NCBI GenBank assembly: GCA_910584375.1
Contig: CAJUAH010000002.1
Coordinates: 219,157 to 283,156, forward strand
Direction: 5' to 3'
Source: an uncultured Acetatifactor sp.
GTDB taxonomy: Bacteria; Bacillota; Clostridia; Lachnospirales; Lachnospiraceae
DNA: 64,000 nucleotides
Shown here: positions 41,573-50,933 of the stretch, in pieces
Position numbering within the stretch: position 1 is the first letter of the stretch
Layout of the letters: every line of letters starts with the position of its first letter
Position numbers and translations under genes: made by a program
The notes under the pieces: generated by a model
The model's database searches: none
What the model saw: only the letters and a program-made list of their open reading frames with translations
Told to the model about the DNA's origin: nothing

Positions 41573-43926
41573 CTCTGTAATAACAATATGGTCAGGCCCG
41601 CAGCCATAAGCCCCACGCCCAATATCCATTTGGGATGAATGAAATCTCCCGTATCCGGTGAAGTATCCCGGGTGCCGTAGCCGGTAATCACCACCTGGCC
41701 GTCCACCACATCGCCCTGGGCAAAGAACGTTCCGCTCCCGTAGATGCCGTAGACCGACAGATAATCCGTGGAAAAACGAATCTGCTGGCCGTCCGTCGCA
41801 GCAGGCAGATATTCCAGCTGTCCGTTGCGGTCCAGCGTCACCACCCGCAGCTCCTGTCCCTGCATCTGCGCAGGTACCGGCAGTGTCACCTCCAGCGCCT
41901 GTTTACCCAGACGGCTGACGGCAGCGCCACTCTCCCCCTCCCGCAGGGAAAGGGCATAGTATACAGTATTCATGGGCAGCTCCTGCTGATAAATCCTCCG
42001 AAACGCCTCATGCAGCGGCGCCGTCTCCTCCGGACTGTCCAGCCGCTGTACCTGTAGCAGGTCGCCGGATCCCTGGGGCTGTAAACTGGCCTGGAACTGC
42101 GTATCTCCTGTAACGGTCAGCCCTTCGCTCTGAGGAACCTGCCACTTGGGAGCAAGATACTGCGCGTTTCCTCTTCTCTCGTAGCTCTTCTCACCGATCC
42201 GGATCTGCTGGCTCCAACCCCTGCCCTGCAGCTCTTCCTCCGTCAGATACGTGTAGCTACAGGTAAAAGTCGAGGTTTCCAGATGTCCTATAATGCCGTC
42301 ATACACGGTCTGGTCACTGTCCAGCACCGTTCCCTCCAGCTCCTGCGCGGTATTTATAACATGGGAGATCAGCACATATTCCACGCCCGCAAAGGCGTTG
42401 ATACGATAGCCCTCATTGGAACGCCTGTCTGCGGACGTCTCCTGCCCTCTGGCAGGAATCTGCCCCCGCAGCAACACTACGCCGCCCACGCTCTCCCGGG
42501 CAAAAGCGCCCAGTCCCACGCTCTCCACCGTCTCCGGCAATACCACCCCGTCCAGCGGACAGTGGTAAAAAGCTCTGTCCCGGATGATCCGCACCCCGGA
42601 CATGCCCTCGATCTCCGTCAGGCCGACGCAATCCGCAAAGGCCGCCTCTCCAATGATCTCCAGCGAGTCCGGTATGGACACGGATGTGATCTCCCCATGC
42701 CCCTGAAATACCTCTGGGCCGATCTGGCGGATTCCCTCCGGAATGACCACATGGGCGGCGTTCCCCTTATAAGCGATCAGTATACCGTCCCCTGCCACCA
42801 GGTAATCCGAATCACCCGACGCGTAAAACTCCTCTACCCAACCGGTATGAGAAAAAGCCTTGGGCGCGATATGGGTAATCGTGCCCGGCAGCTGCACCCC
42901 GGTCAGACGGTCACAGTGATAGAAAGCCCCGTAGCCGATGCTGGTCACTCCCTCGGGGATGCTCACCTCCTGCAGGCTGCTGCGTGCAAAAGAAAACTCA
43001 CCGATCTCCTCAATGCCCTGAGGCAGCTCCAGGCTCCCCAGATTCTGATACGCATAGTAGGCGCGATCCGCCAGCACTCTGCCGTCGATCAGCGTGTACT
43101 TCACGGTGCCCTTCCCCTTTTCGGTTGTGTATTCCTGTATGGCCTGACTCGTCTGCGGATCCACTACGCTATAGCTCCCGTTGTTTCCCGCATTCACATT
43201 GGGCTGGGTATTGTCCATGAACACCACTGCCATATTGCCCACCACGGTGGAAGAACCCAGTTCTTTCCCCATGGGAACCGGAACAGGCGTGGGGGTGGCG
43301 GGAGCCGGAGCGGGCGTAGCCACCGTTTCCTCATACTCGCCGATATCTTCATACTCCGGCATCTCTTTCTTTTTCTCCGCGAAATACAGAGCGAAACGCT
43401 CCCCCTCCGTGCCGCTCTCATAGGCTATCTCCAGGCGGTAACAACCGTCAAAAGCGGTATCATGCACGGAACGCACGGTATATGGGATCGTGATATTCCG
43501 CAGGGAGACGTCGTCGGCAAAAGCCCTGATCCCAATGCGGGTGATATTGCCGGGAAAATAGATGGTTTCCAGCCCGGGGCAGTTGGCAAAGGCATAGTCT
43601 CCCACCTCGTTCAACCCGTCCCCCAGGCTCACCTGTTTTAAATTGTCACATCCCCAGAACGCATACAATTCTATGGTTTCCACGCTCTTAGGTATACTCA
43701 CTCTGGTCACTGCGGTGTTGTTCTGAAAAGCGCCTTCCCCGATGGTTTTCACGGTAGACGGAATAGACACGTCTTCTGCCGTGCCCGTGTAGCTGACCAG
43801 CGTATCTCCGTCCATTTTAAAATCGGAAGCGGATGACGCTGCATCCGCCTCCGGTACGGGAATCTGCATGATCAGGACTGCCGTTATGATGAGCATTATC
43901 CCTATCACATTCCATTTGATTCTCAT
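41551..43926 (-). CDS. BspA-type leucine-rich-repeat surface protein with sorting signal
   Basis: A 791-residue secreted protein. A signal peptide (about residues 1-29, ending in ADA) is followed by a first block of LRR_5/BspA repeats (about 35-185; units like VKTIGEGAFQNNTAVTRVSI), a Pro/Thr linker (about 202-219), a second LRR block (about 312-492), and a region of unknown fold. The C-terminus has SPDTGD (756-761), the sequence IHPKW, a hydrophobic helix, and QRKKK, a class B-like cell-wall sorting signal. The start at 43926 has a GGGGA site. It ends the sortase operon. BspA repeats bind host or bacterial surface molecules in other species. Confidence 0.9.
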   Translation of the reverse strand: MRIKWNVIGIMLIITAVLIMQIPVPEADAASSASDFKMDGDTLVSYTGTAEDVSIPSTVKTIGEGAFQNNTAVTRVSIPKSVETIELYAFWGCDNLKQVSLGDGLNEVGDYAFANCPGLETIYFPGNITRIGIRAFADDVSLRNITIPYTVRSVHDTAFDGCYRLEIAYESGTEGERFALYFAEKKKEMPEYEDIGEYEETVATPAPAPATPTPVPVPMGKELGSSTVVGNMAVVFMDNTQPNVNAGNNGSYSVVDPQTSQAIQEYTTEKGKGTVKYTLIDGRVLADRAYYAYQNLGSLELPQGIEEIGEFSFARSSLQEVSIPEGVTSIGYGAFYHCDRLTGVQLPGTITHIAPKAFSHTGWVEEFYASGDSDYLVAGDGILIAYKGNAAHVVIPEGIRQIGPEVFQGHGEITSVSIPDSLEIIGEAAFADCVGLTEIEGMSGVRIIRDRAFYHCPLDGVVLPETVESVGLGAFARESVGGVVLLRGQIPARGQETSADRRSNEGYRINAFAGVEYVLISHVINTAQELEGTVLDSDQTVYDGIIGHLETSTFTCSYTYLTEEELQGRGWSQQIRIGEKSYERRGNAQYLAPKWQVPQSEGLTVTGDTQFQASLQPQGSGDLLQVQRLDSPEETAPLHEAFRRIYQQELPMNTVYYALSLREGESGAAVSRLGKQALEVTLPVPAQMQGQELRVVTLDRNGQLEYLPAATDGQQIRFSTDYLSVYGIYGSGTFFAQGDVVDGQVVITGYGTRDTSPDTGDFIHPKWILGVGLMAAGLTILLLQRKKKGLV

Positions 43927-43962
43927 AGTAATCCCCATGTATACAGTCTGACTCCGGTCAGC

Positions 43963-46900
43963 TTATTTTGCCGCCCTTACTTTCACAGGCACGGGCCTTT
44001 TTTCTTTCTTAATGAACAGTATAAAGGAGATGCAGGCCAGGCCTATAGCCAGGAACCACTTGGGATGGATCCCGTCGCCTGTCTTGGGCGTACTGTCCGG
44101 ATTATACCCTTCGGACAGATCTGTGGTGTCCACATAGATCACATAGGGCGAAAAATGTGTCGCCGTAAAGCTGATGCAGGGAACACCGGATATTGTCTTG
44201 AACGTGGGAGACAGTCTATCCAGTCTGCCATCCACCACGCCCGCAACCTTGTTGTTGCCGGCATAAGGTATCAGCGAATCCGGGATTGGCAGCGTGATAT
44301 TCACTGCCAGACCGGTGGTATCCGTGATCTTGTTCGTTCCCGTGGAATCGTAGAGACTGATATCCATAGGGAAATAGGAAATCTTGGACATATCGCTGTA
44401 CTCGCCCATCAACGCCTTCAGTGCCGCCTCCGTAGCATTGCTGTCCTCTGAGATCTTAACCACAAAATTGTCGGAGGAACCGTTTACCGTCACGGAAACC
44501 ACACCCGTGTTGGAAAGACCGTTCTTGTTGATCACTACGGTAGTGCCGCCTGTGTTGCCTCCGGTAGAGGTATTGCCGTTCCCGGTACTGCCGGTGTTTC
44601 CGCCCGGCCGCACGGTATTGCCTGTGTTGCCTGTATTGGACTTCGGCTTATAGTTGGCCGTCATCACCACATTGGATGCGGGCATAATCAGCACGGTTCC
44701 CATGGCATCCTTGCTGGCCACCACCGCTGTAGCGGGTTCCACCGTCCAGTTGCTGAACTCCGAATTGCTGTCCGGATTGTCCGCGATTACGATGACCTGC
44801 GCTCCCACGATATAGCTGCCGGAACCGGAACCGTTGCGCACCGTCAGAGTATAGATACCCGGCACAGGGCTGGGTGACGGCGTAGGCGTAGCGTTGGGAT
44901 TGGCCGTGGGCGCCGGTGTGCCGTTGGGATTCGGCGTAGGCGTAGGCGCTCCCGGTACGGGCGTAGGCGTCGCGTTGGGATCCGTCGTGGGCCCCGGTGT
45001 CGCGTTGGGATCCGGCGTAGGCGTAGGCGCTCCCGGCCCCGCATAGTCATACTGGGCGTAAGTCTTCACATCCCCGGTGATATTGGAGACATCCGGCAGC
45101 CATCCGGTAAAGCGATAGCCGGGTCTGTCTTCCATCTTCGGCTCAGTGATCTTTTCACCGGGCGCGATGCGCTGGGTGGAGATCAGCTTGTCGTTTCTGC
45201 CGGTCTCCGTATTCCAGGCATAAAATTCCACTGTGTATTTATTCTCGTCGGAATCTATCTTCTCATATCTGGCAAGCACCGTAGTGTCTTTCTCGATATT
45301 GGTACACGGCGGCGCCCAGCCGATAAAGCGGTATCCTTCTTTCTCCGGCACTGCGGGAGCCTTGGCGTCCTCCCCCTTGAACACCCTGTCCGTTCCCAGC
45401 ACCGTGACGCCGTCCTCGTCCATAAAGGTAACTGTCAGCTTGGAGTCCTCCGGGTTGTTGGCCTTGTAACGGGCCTCAATGACCATATCAGCCGCAATAC
45501 CCTTGTAGTCAGGCACCCACCCCATAAAGGTATATCCCTCAAATACGGGGATCTTATCCGTGGGTGGAACCGCGTCCTGCCCTCCAATCACCGTTTGTAC
45601 GTCCAGAGTTCGCGTATCGTTGACCGGATCGTCCGGGTTGACCGCTACAAACGTAACCTTAAATTCTCGCACAATCGGCTTATCGCTGATATTGATATTC
45701 TTGTGATTGTTTGCAAAGATGCTGGCGGCGCTGTTCTCTTCACAGTAAAACTCTATGGTGTGAAAATTCTCGCGCGCAATCCCGTCATCCTCCTCATCCG
45801 CCCCTTTGGGACTGTTCTTATCCGTGTTAAACGCATCCACATCTATATAGCTGACACTGCCGGGGATCTCTATCGTGCTGAGCGCGCTGTTCTTAAACGC
45901 GTTCTTCTGAATCTGCTGGCAGGTCTTGGGCAGATACACGGCAAACATCTTATTATCGTTCAGGCTGTCAGCCGCAAAGGCATATTCGGGAACGCTGGTG
46001 ATAGCGGAATCCTTCAGATCCACAATACCCACGCCGGAATTGTAGAACGCCTCTTTCGCAATTCCTGTAACTCCGGCCAGTTCTTCCGGTTTCACCGTGG
46101 TGGAACCGCTGACCCGGCCTCTGGTTTCCAGACATTCCACAACCGTATTTTTACTGCCTCCGTTTAATCCATAGATGATCGAGTCATCACAGACAAAGTT
46201 CGGCCCGCCCTGGAAACTCACATAGCTGACCTTGGGGCAACCTGCGAAAGGCCTTACGCCCATATCCTGCACATTGGAAGATATCTCCACGGTCTCCAGT
46301 TTTTCACAGTCCTTAAAGGCATAGTCGCCGATCGAAGAAGTAGCGCCCCAGATATACAGTTCCTTCAGGTTCTTGCACCCCTCAAAGGTTCTGGCAGGAA
46401 TCTCCGCAATACCCTCGGTGGTGATTATTTTATCTACCGCATCCTCGTTCTCTTCCTTGACCGCAAACAGGCTCTTCCCGATCTGATCATTAGCATCCGC
46501 ATAAACTCTTGCCACAGCCTCGATCCCCTGGGGCAGCTTGATATTAAGAGCCGCATTGATAATCTCTCTCTCATAATCCGTGGTGCCGGGAGCAAACTGC
46601 CCGCCGCTGTATTTCGTCACGGCCTCCGCCGCCGCCTTCTCAAACTCCGCCGTTATGTAGGGATAATTGGCTTCCGTATATTTGTTTCCGGCCTTCAGTT
46701 CGGCAAAGGTAGGATAATCTATCAACTCGTTCTTCTGCGTGTCCGGATTGTACTGCACGGTCAGGTTGGTGGGCCAGCCGCTGTAAAACTTGATATAGGC
46801 GCGCTGCTGGCTGCCCGCGTTGATATTGTTGCCTTCATTCATGGCATAGTCAAAGGGTCCGCTGGCCGGAGAAATATCTCCGGTAAAGGTAAGCGTCGGG

Positions 46901-49089
46901 TTATCGCCCAAAGTCTTATTCGGGCAGGACGCGTGATGCGTCGTGACCTCCTGGGTCTTAAACGCGTTGGCGCCGATACTGCCCGCCCCCAGACTGCTGG
47001 GAGATTCAAAGATAACGTCCTTTAACTGATGGCAGCCCCGGAACGCATCCGACTCGATCCTCTCCACGGACGAAGGAATCGTCACCTTCTCCAGATAGCA
47101 GTTCCCGCTAAAGCTGGTACCGCTGATCGTCCGGATACGGGCAGGCCCCACAGCGGGAGGGATGACCACATTCTTCATGCCCGCCTCGATGCTGCAATAA
47201 ATCAGTTCGTCGTTGGAGGCAACCCGGTAAATCGCCTTTTTATCAGAACCGGGTGCGGTATCTTTGATAACAATCTCATAGATATCGTACTGCCCGGCAT
47301 GTTTCTCATGCAGGAATTTAAAGGCAATGCCGTTGTCATTGGCGGTGGCATGAAGGGTACCCGGCCTCACATTGCCGTCCACCCGACTGTTCACGCCCTC
47401 AAAGTAGAAAGTATCTTTCATCGGAGCCTGCAGCGCCGCCTTAAACTGCTCAAAGGTAAAATCACTGCTGGAACCGCTGCCGATGGAACTCTCCTTGAAA
47501 TTCGCGTCCGGATTGACCAGCGTCACGGACTGCAGGGAAGTACATCCCTCGATCATATTCAGCTGCAGGGTATCTCCCCGTCCGGGTCCGTCCGCGGCAT
47601 AGCGCGAATTGTCTTTCACGCCCTCCGGAATCACCAGATGCTGCAGGGAACGGCAACCCTTGAACGCATGGTCTCCGATGGTGTTCAGCACCAGCGCGTT
47701 GTCCAGATTCACTTCCGTCATGGCATAACAGTTCTCAAAAGCGCCGTCTCCGATGGACTGCACAGAAGTCGGCATATTGAACGAAAGGAGATTCTGGCAC
47801 ATATAAAAAGCATGGTCTCCGATCGTGGTCAGACGGCAGGCATCCGGTATATTGATATTGGTAATTCTTGCACAGTTATCAAAAGCATGGTTACCGATGA
47901 CCTGCAAACCGTCGCCCAACGTAATCTCCTGCAAGGCGGTGCAGTAATTAAAGGCATAATCTCCGATACCCATCAGTTTGGAAGACACCACCAGTTTCTT
48001 GATATTTCCGTTGTCGGCAAAGATACCTTTGGCAGTTCCGTTATCCACCATCTGCGCCGTGATCCAATCGGCGGCATATAAATCGCCGTTTGCATTCTCT
48101 TTCAGAGTCTGGTTACCGATATAGGCCACGTCTACATCCGTGATCCACTGCTTATCGGGATTGGTGGTCTGCTCGTAGAGTCCTCCCGGAGGAGGCGCGA
48201 CATTGCCTGAACCGTCGTCATAGTTTCCCAGGCGGTCATAGGGATACTGCTCACCGGGTTTATTGGGATTGTCCCTCAATATATAGAGCTGATCCTTACC
48301 CAGTTTCAGCCAGCCTCCGTCCCCGTCCTTGGTACTGTTATAGCAGGGGTAATACTCCGGGTGCGTTTTGGGTCTGCTCTGGTCGTCCACCTGTATGGTT
48401 CTGGTTTCCGTCTCCCACAAGGGGTTGCCGCTGGTATCCTTATCCTGCACTTTTTCGTTAGTGACCGGATCTGTTATATAGTCTCCATTAGCGTCTTTTT
48501 TCCATACCGGGATTCTGACGCCGTCCGCGTCGCTCTTCCACTCATTGACAGGCACTAAACTACTTCCGTCGCCCACCTTGTAATAAGTCACCTGCTGATC
48601 CATCTGCTCAAACAGAGGTCTGCCGTACGCATCCGTATCCTGCACATCCTGTTTCCAGAACAGGAACTTCAGGTCCTTGTTCAGAGCCACATAACCGCCC
48701 GCAGTACCGGCGCTGGCCGTGTACTTGCCGTACACATCCACAGTCTCCGGTATCGTCAGCACACCTTCCGATCCCAGCGATCCGCCGTTATAGCGCAGAA
48801 TCACAGCCACTCTGTTGGACTGGGAAGTGCTGCCCTTCGGCGGCACATAGGCAAAAGTATAATCGCCGTCCGCGTAGATCGGCTCCGAGGCATCCACAAA
48901 CGGGATCTGGCTTGCGTCCTGGGTCAGCGTCACACCCATCTTATAATTTGCCGGTGTGTCGGCCTGCAGATCGTCCACCGGGATCGCCGCCACCGCGATA
49001 GCGGACGCTAAAAACAGCGCCCCCAGAGTCTTTCTCACTCTTCTCTTCATTCTTCTGCTCTTCATCATCTTTGCCATCTTAACAACCAT
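43963..49089 (-). CDS. Giant BspA-type LRR surface protein with InlB-like repeats
   Basis: A 1708-residue secreted protein. After a basic N-terminus and signal peptide (about 1-43, ending QA) comes a Tyr/Asp-rich domain of unknown fold (to 360), three blocks of LRR_5/BspA repeats (about 366-510, 643-713, 880-1076), three InlB/Flg_new-like repeats (about 1143-1343, each with GYxFxGW), a Pro/Thr/Asn repeat stalk (1351-1406), one more InlB-like repeat, and a Gly/Asn/Thr linker. The C-terminus has TPKTGD (1667-1672), IHPKW, a membrane helix and KKEKR. It lies between the sortase and the second LRR gene, the sortase's likely substrates. ATGs at 49077 and 49068 are alternative starts. Confidence 0.9.
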   Translation of the reverse strand: MVVKMAKMMKSRRMKRRVRKTLGALFLASAIAVAAIPVDDLQADTPANYKMGVTLTQDASQIPFVDASEPIYADGDYTFAYVPPKGSTSQSNRVAVILRYNGGSLGSEGVLTIPETVDVYGKYTASAGTAGGYVALNKDLKFLFWKQDVQDTDAYGRPLFEQMDQQVTYYKVGDGSSLVPVNEWKSDADGVRIPVWKKDANGDYITDPVTNEKVQDKDTSGNPLWETETRTIQVDDQSRPKTHPEYYPCYNSTKDGDGGWLKLGKDQLYILRDNPNKPGEQYPYDRLGNYDDGSGNVAPPPGGLYEQTTNPDKQWITDVDVAYIGNQTLKENANGDLYAADWITAQMVDNGTAKGIFADNGNIKKLVVSSKLMGIGDYAFNYCTALQEITLGDGLQVIGNHAFDNCARITNINIPDACRLTTIGDHAFYMCQNLLSFNMPTSVQSIGDGAFENCYAMTEVNLDNALVLNTIGDHAFKGCRSLQHLVIPEGVKDNSRYAADGPGRGDTLQLNMIEGCTSLQSVTLVNPDANFKESSIGSGSSSDFTFEQFKAALQAPMKDTFYFEGVNSRVDGNVRPGTLHATANDNGIAFKFLHEKHAGQYDIYEIVIKDTAPGSDKKAIYRVASNDELIYCSIEAGMKNVVIPPAVGPARIRTISGTSFSGNCYLEKVTIPSSVERIESDAFRGCHQLKDVIFESPSSLGAGSIGANAFKTQEVTTHHASCPNKTLGDNPTLTFTGDISPASGPFDYAMNEGNNINAGSQQRAYIKFYSGWPTNLTVQYNPDTQKNELIDYPTFAELKAGNKYTEANYPYITAEFEKAAAEAVTKYSGGQFAPGTTDYEREIINAALNIKLPQGIEAVARVYADANDQIGKSLFAVKEENEDAVDKIITTEGIAEIPARTFEGCKNLKELYIWGATSSIGDYAFKDCEKLETVEISSNVQDMGVRPFAGCPKVSYVSFQGGPNFVCDDSIIYGLNGGSKNTVVECLETRGRVSGSTTVKPEELAGVTGIAKEAFYNSGVGIVDLKDSAITSVPEYAFAADSLNDNKMFAVYLPKTCQQIQKNAFKNSALSTIEIPGSVSYIDVDAFNTDKNSPKGADEEDDGIARENFHTIEFYCEENSAASIFANNHKNINISDKPIVREFKVTFVAVNPDDPVNDTRTLDVQTVIGGQDAVPPTDKIPVFEGYTFMGWVPDYKGIAADMVIEARYKANNPEDSKLTVTFMDEDGVTVLGTDRVFKGEDAKAPAVPEKEGYRFIGWAPPCTNIEKDTTVLARYEKIDSDENKYTVEFYAWNTETGRNDKLISTQRIAPGEKITEPKMEDRPGYRFTGWLPDVSNITGDVKTYAQYDYAGPGAPTPTPDPNATPGPTTDPNATPTPVPGAPTPTPNPNGTPAPTANPNATPTPSPSPVPGIYTLTVRNGSGSGSYIVGAQVIVIADNPDSNSEFSNWTVEPATAVVASKDAMGTVLIMPASNVVMTANYKPKSNTGNTGNTVRPGGNTGSTGNGNTSTGGNTGGTTVVINKNGLSNTGVVSVTVNGSSDNFVVKISEDSNATEAALKALMGEYSDMSKISYFPMDISLYDSTGTNKITDTTGLAVNITLPIPDSLIPYAGNNKVAGVVDGRLDRLSPTFKTISGVPCISFTATHFSPYVIYVDTTDLSEGYNPDSTPKTGDGIHPKWFLAIGLACISFILFIKKEKRPVPVKVRAAK
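44865..45035 (-). repeat. Imperfect tandem repeat coding a Pro/Thr/Asn stalk
   Basis: Repeated units code for PTPTPDPNATP and PTPTPNPNGTP type segments in the first LRR protein. The DNA units (GGCGTAGGCGTAGGCG, GCGTTGGGATC on the plus strand) are near-identical, so copy number could vary by slippage. Confidence 0.75.
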
Positions 49090-49113
49090 TTCCTTTCCAA
49101 TGACTGTCTATTT

Positions 49114-50301
49114 CTAGTTTTTCCGCTTTGCCACCACCACGAAACGCCCGTCGTCCACATAGTAATCGCAGGTGGACAGCGTCAGCAGACGGTCTCCATA
49201 GCTGGCCGTCACCCCGGTATCATACAGGGACATGGCCGCCATCTCCTGCATGTTGGAGTCAAACTCCTGCTGACTCATGGCGTCTATAAACTGATAGTAC
49301 TTGAAAACTACGTCTTCCTCATTATATATCCTTGACCGAAATACATACATGACCTCATAAGTACCCTTTTCATAGATCGAATCAAACTGTATCTCCGGAT
49401 GTTCTTTATAATACTCCTCCGAGCTGTATTTGTCCAGAGTACCGAACATATTCCCGCTGCGCATATGATGTCCGTAGACAATCAGATTGGTGCTGGGGGC
49501 CAACACATCACAGTCTTTATCCAGAAAAAGAGCCCCGTTGCGGTCTTTCTGCTGGTTGATATTGTGCGTCAGAAAGTACTCGTTATCCGTAGTCTGCATT
49601 ACAGGGTAATCTATATTTGTATCGTCAATTTTCAGCCATCCGATAAGTCTTTTATTGCTGTTGTATAAATTTTTGTACTCGTCCAGGATCTCGGGAATTA
49701 CCCGTTCACCCTCCTGGGTATAATGAATTACGGGGCCTGTGACCACCTCCGGATATGGCAATTCCTCCGCCCGCTCCCGAAAAGCTGCCATGCGGGCAAA
49801 CTCCTGCTGGGTTCTGACCGCCTGATATGTATATATGCCAAAATACCCCAGGCAGCCCACAGCAACCACACCGCACAGCAGGGCCAGCCGTTTCCGTATC
49901 TTTTCCCGGCGTTTCAGCTCCTCCTGCACGTACTTATCCATCTGCTCGCTCCCCACGGATCCTGAGGCCGGAGCAGCGGATGCCGCTTTTTTCCCGGAGA
50001 GACTCTTTCCGGCCGTCCTGTCGGCGTTCTGTCCTTTCCGTCTCCTGCCCGCAGAAGGCGGGGATTTGCTGAGCCGCTGCAGGGTGTCCTCCGTTTCCTC
50101 CAGAAAATCCTGCCCCAGCAGAGTGAGAAAAGGGTATTTTTTTTGCTGCAACGTTTTGACCAGCTGTGCGAGTTGACGGCGATCCTGAAAGTCTATCTGC
50201 TCCCGCAGCCGGTCTATGATCTGTTTGTCCCGGAGGGCTTTCCGGTACTCTGCCTCTGTACGGAACTTCCTTCCTTCCACAATATATACTTTCTGTGCCA
50301 T
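49114..50301 (-). CDS. Class B sortase with an N-terminal cytosolic extension
   Basis: A 395-residue transpeptidase. The first 135 residues are cytosolic and unusual: a helical YRKALRDKQIIDRL region, then a Lys/Ser/Ala-rich linker. A membrane helix follows (about 138-160), then the sortase domain with His278 (VYGHHM), Cys378 (TLSTC) and Arg386 (GRF). The class B insert (SSEEYYKEHPEIQF) is present. It would cleave P-x-T-G-like signals and attach proteins to peptidoglycan. The next two genes encode proteins with such signals. The start at 50301 has an AGAGG site and its own promoter. Confidence 0.93.
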   Translation of the reverse strand: MAQKVYIVEGRKFRTEAEYRKALRDKQIIDRLREQIDFQDRRQLAQLVKTLQQKKYPFLTLLGQDFLEETEDTLQRLSKSPPSAGRRRKGQNADRTAGKSLSGKKAASAAPASGSVGSEQMDKYVQEELKRREKIRKRLALLCGVVAVGCLGYFGIYTYQAVRTQQEFARMAAFRERAEELPYPEVVTGPVIHYTQEGERVIPEILDEYKNLYNSNKRLIGWLKIDDTNIDYPVMQTTDNEYFLTHNINQQKDRNGALFLDKDCDVLAPSTNLIVYGHHMRSGNMFGTLDKYSSEEYYKEHPEIQFDSIYEKGTYEVMYVFRSRIYNEEDVVFKYYQFIDAMSQQEFDSNMQEMAAMSLYDTGVTASYGDRLLTLSTCDYYVDDGRFVVVAKRKN

Positions 50302-50371
50302 AACCTCTGCCTGCTCTGCTCCTGTGCTTTCCAGAAACATATGTATTCACATCTGCGTCGTCTTACTCTCT

Positions 50372-50399
50372 ATTTTACTATATGTTCAGATTTATGCAA
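50372..50399 (-). promoter_or_regulatory. Promoter of the sortase operon
   Basis: On the minus strand TTGCAT (50394-50399), 16-base spacer, TAAAAT (50372-50377). Confidence 0.65.
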
Positions 50400-50454
50400 G
50401 TGTTTTTCGCAACATCTTGTTACGAATTGTCATATATTTCCCATATACAGGAAA

Positions 50455-50483
50455 AAGTCACGAGACATGCCGCCTCATGACTT
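50455..50483 (-). terminator. yajC terminator
   Basis: A 10-bp stem with one mismatch (50455-50464 with 50474-50483) is followed by TTTTT on the minus strand, 9 bases past the yajC stop. Confidence 0.85.
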
Positions 50484-50491
50484 AAAAGTTC

Positions 50492-50821
50492 CTATTGCTC
50501 TGCGGCTTTCTGCACACGGCTGATCGCTGATTTCTCCATGGGAATCCGGCAGTTTCTGTTGCTGCCAAACTCCACGATCACGGTAGTGTCATCCGGGATA
50601 TCAATCACCACGCCGTAAAACCCTGACGTGGTCAGCACACTGTCGCCTATCTCCAACGCGGACAGCATGGCCTGCACCTTCTTCTGCTCCTTTTTCTGCG
50701 GTCTGAACAGAACAAACCAGATAACCAAAAAGAACAGGCCATAGATAATGACCATGGACAGCAGGCTTCCCATAGTACCGCCAGCCTGCGCCGCCTCTTC
50801 TCCAGTTAATAAAATGCCCAT
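50492..50821 (-). CDS. yajC: Preprotein translocase subunit YajC
   Basis: A 109-residue protein with one N-terminal membrane helix (about residues 20-38; IIYGLFFLVIWFVLFRPQKKEQKK), then the cytosolic domain with ALEIGDSVLTTSGFYGVV. YajC associates with SecDF and the Sec translocon. The start at 50819-50821 follows AAAGGAG. It lies after tgt, the usual order tgt-yajC, but it has its own promoter here. Confidence 0.95.
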   Translation of the reverse strand: MGILLTGEEAAQAGGTMGSLLSMVIIYGLFFLVIWFVLFRPQKKEQKKVQAMLSALEIGDSVLTTSGFYGVVIDIPDDTTVIVEFGSNRNCRIPMEKSAISRVQKAAEQ

Positions 50822-50876
50822 GTTTACTCCTTTCCTGTATCGCACAGGTTTTCCCTGCGTTTACGCTCATTGTATT

Positions 50877-50905
50877 ACTATACACAATATCCCAGTCCGG
50901 GACAA
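50877..50905 (-). promoter_or_regulatory. yajC promoter
   Basis: On the minus strand TTGTCC (50900-50905), 17-base spacer, TATAGT (50877-50882), between tgt and yajC. Confidence 0.65.
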
Positions 50906-50933
50906 GTGCTTTCTGCGAAAATTAAGAAAAAGT

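Noticed and set aside
44865..45035. Possible CRISPR array in the Pro/Thr region
   Set aside because: Units are contiguous coding repeats without unique spacers.
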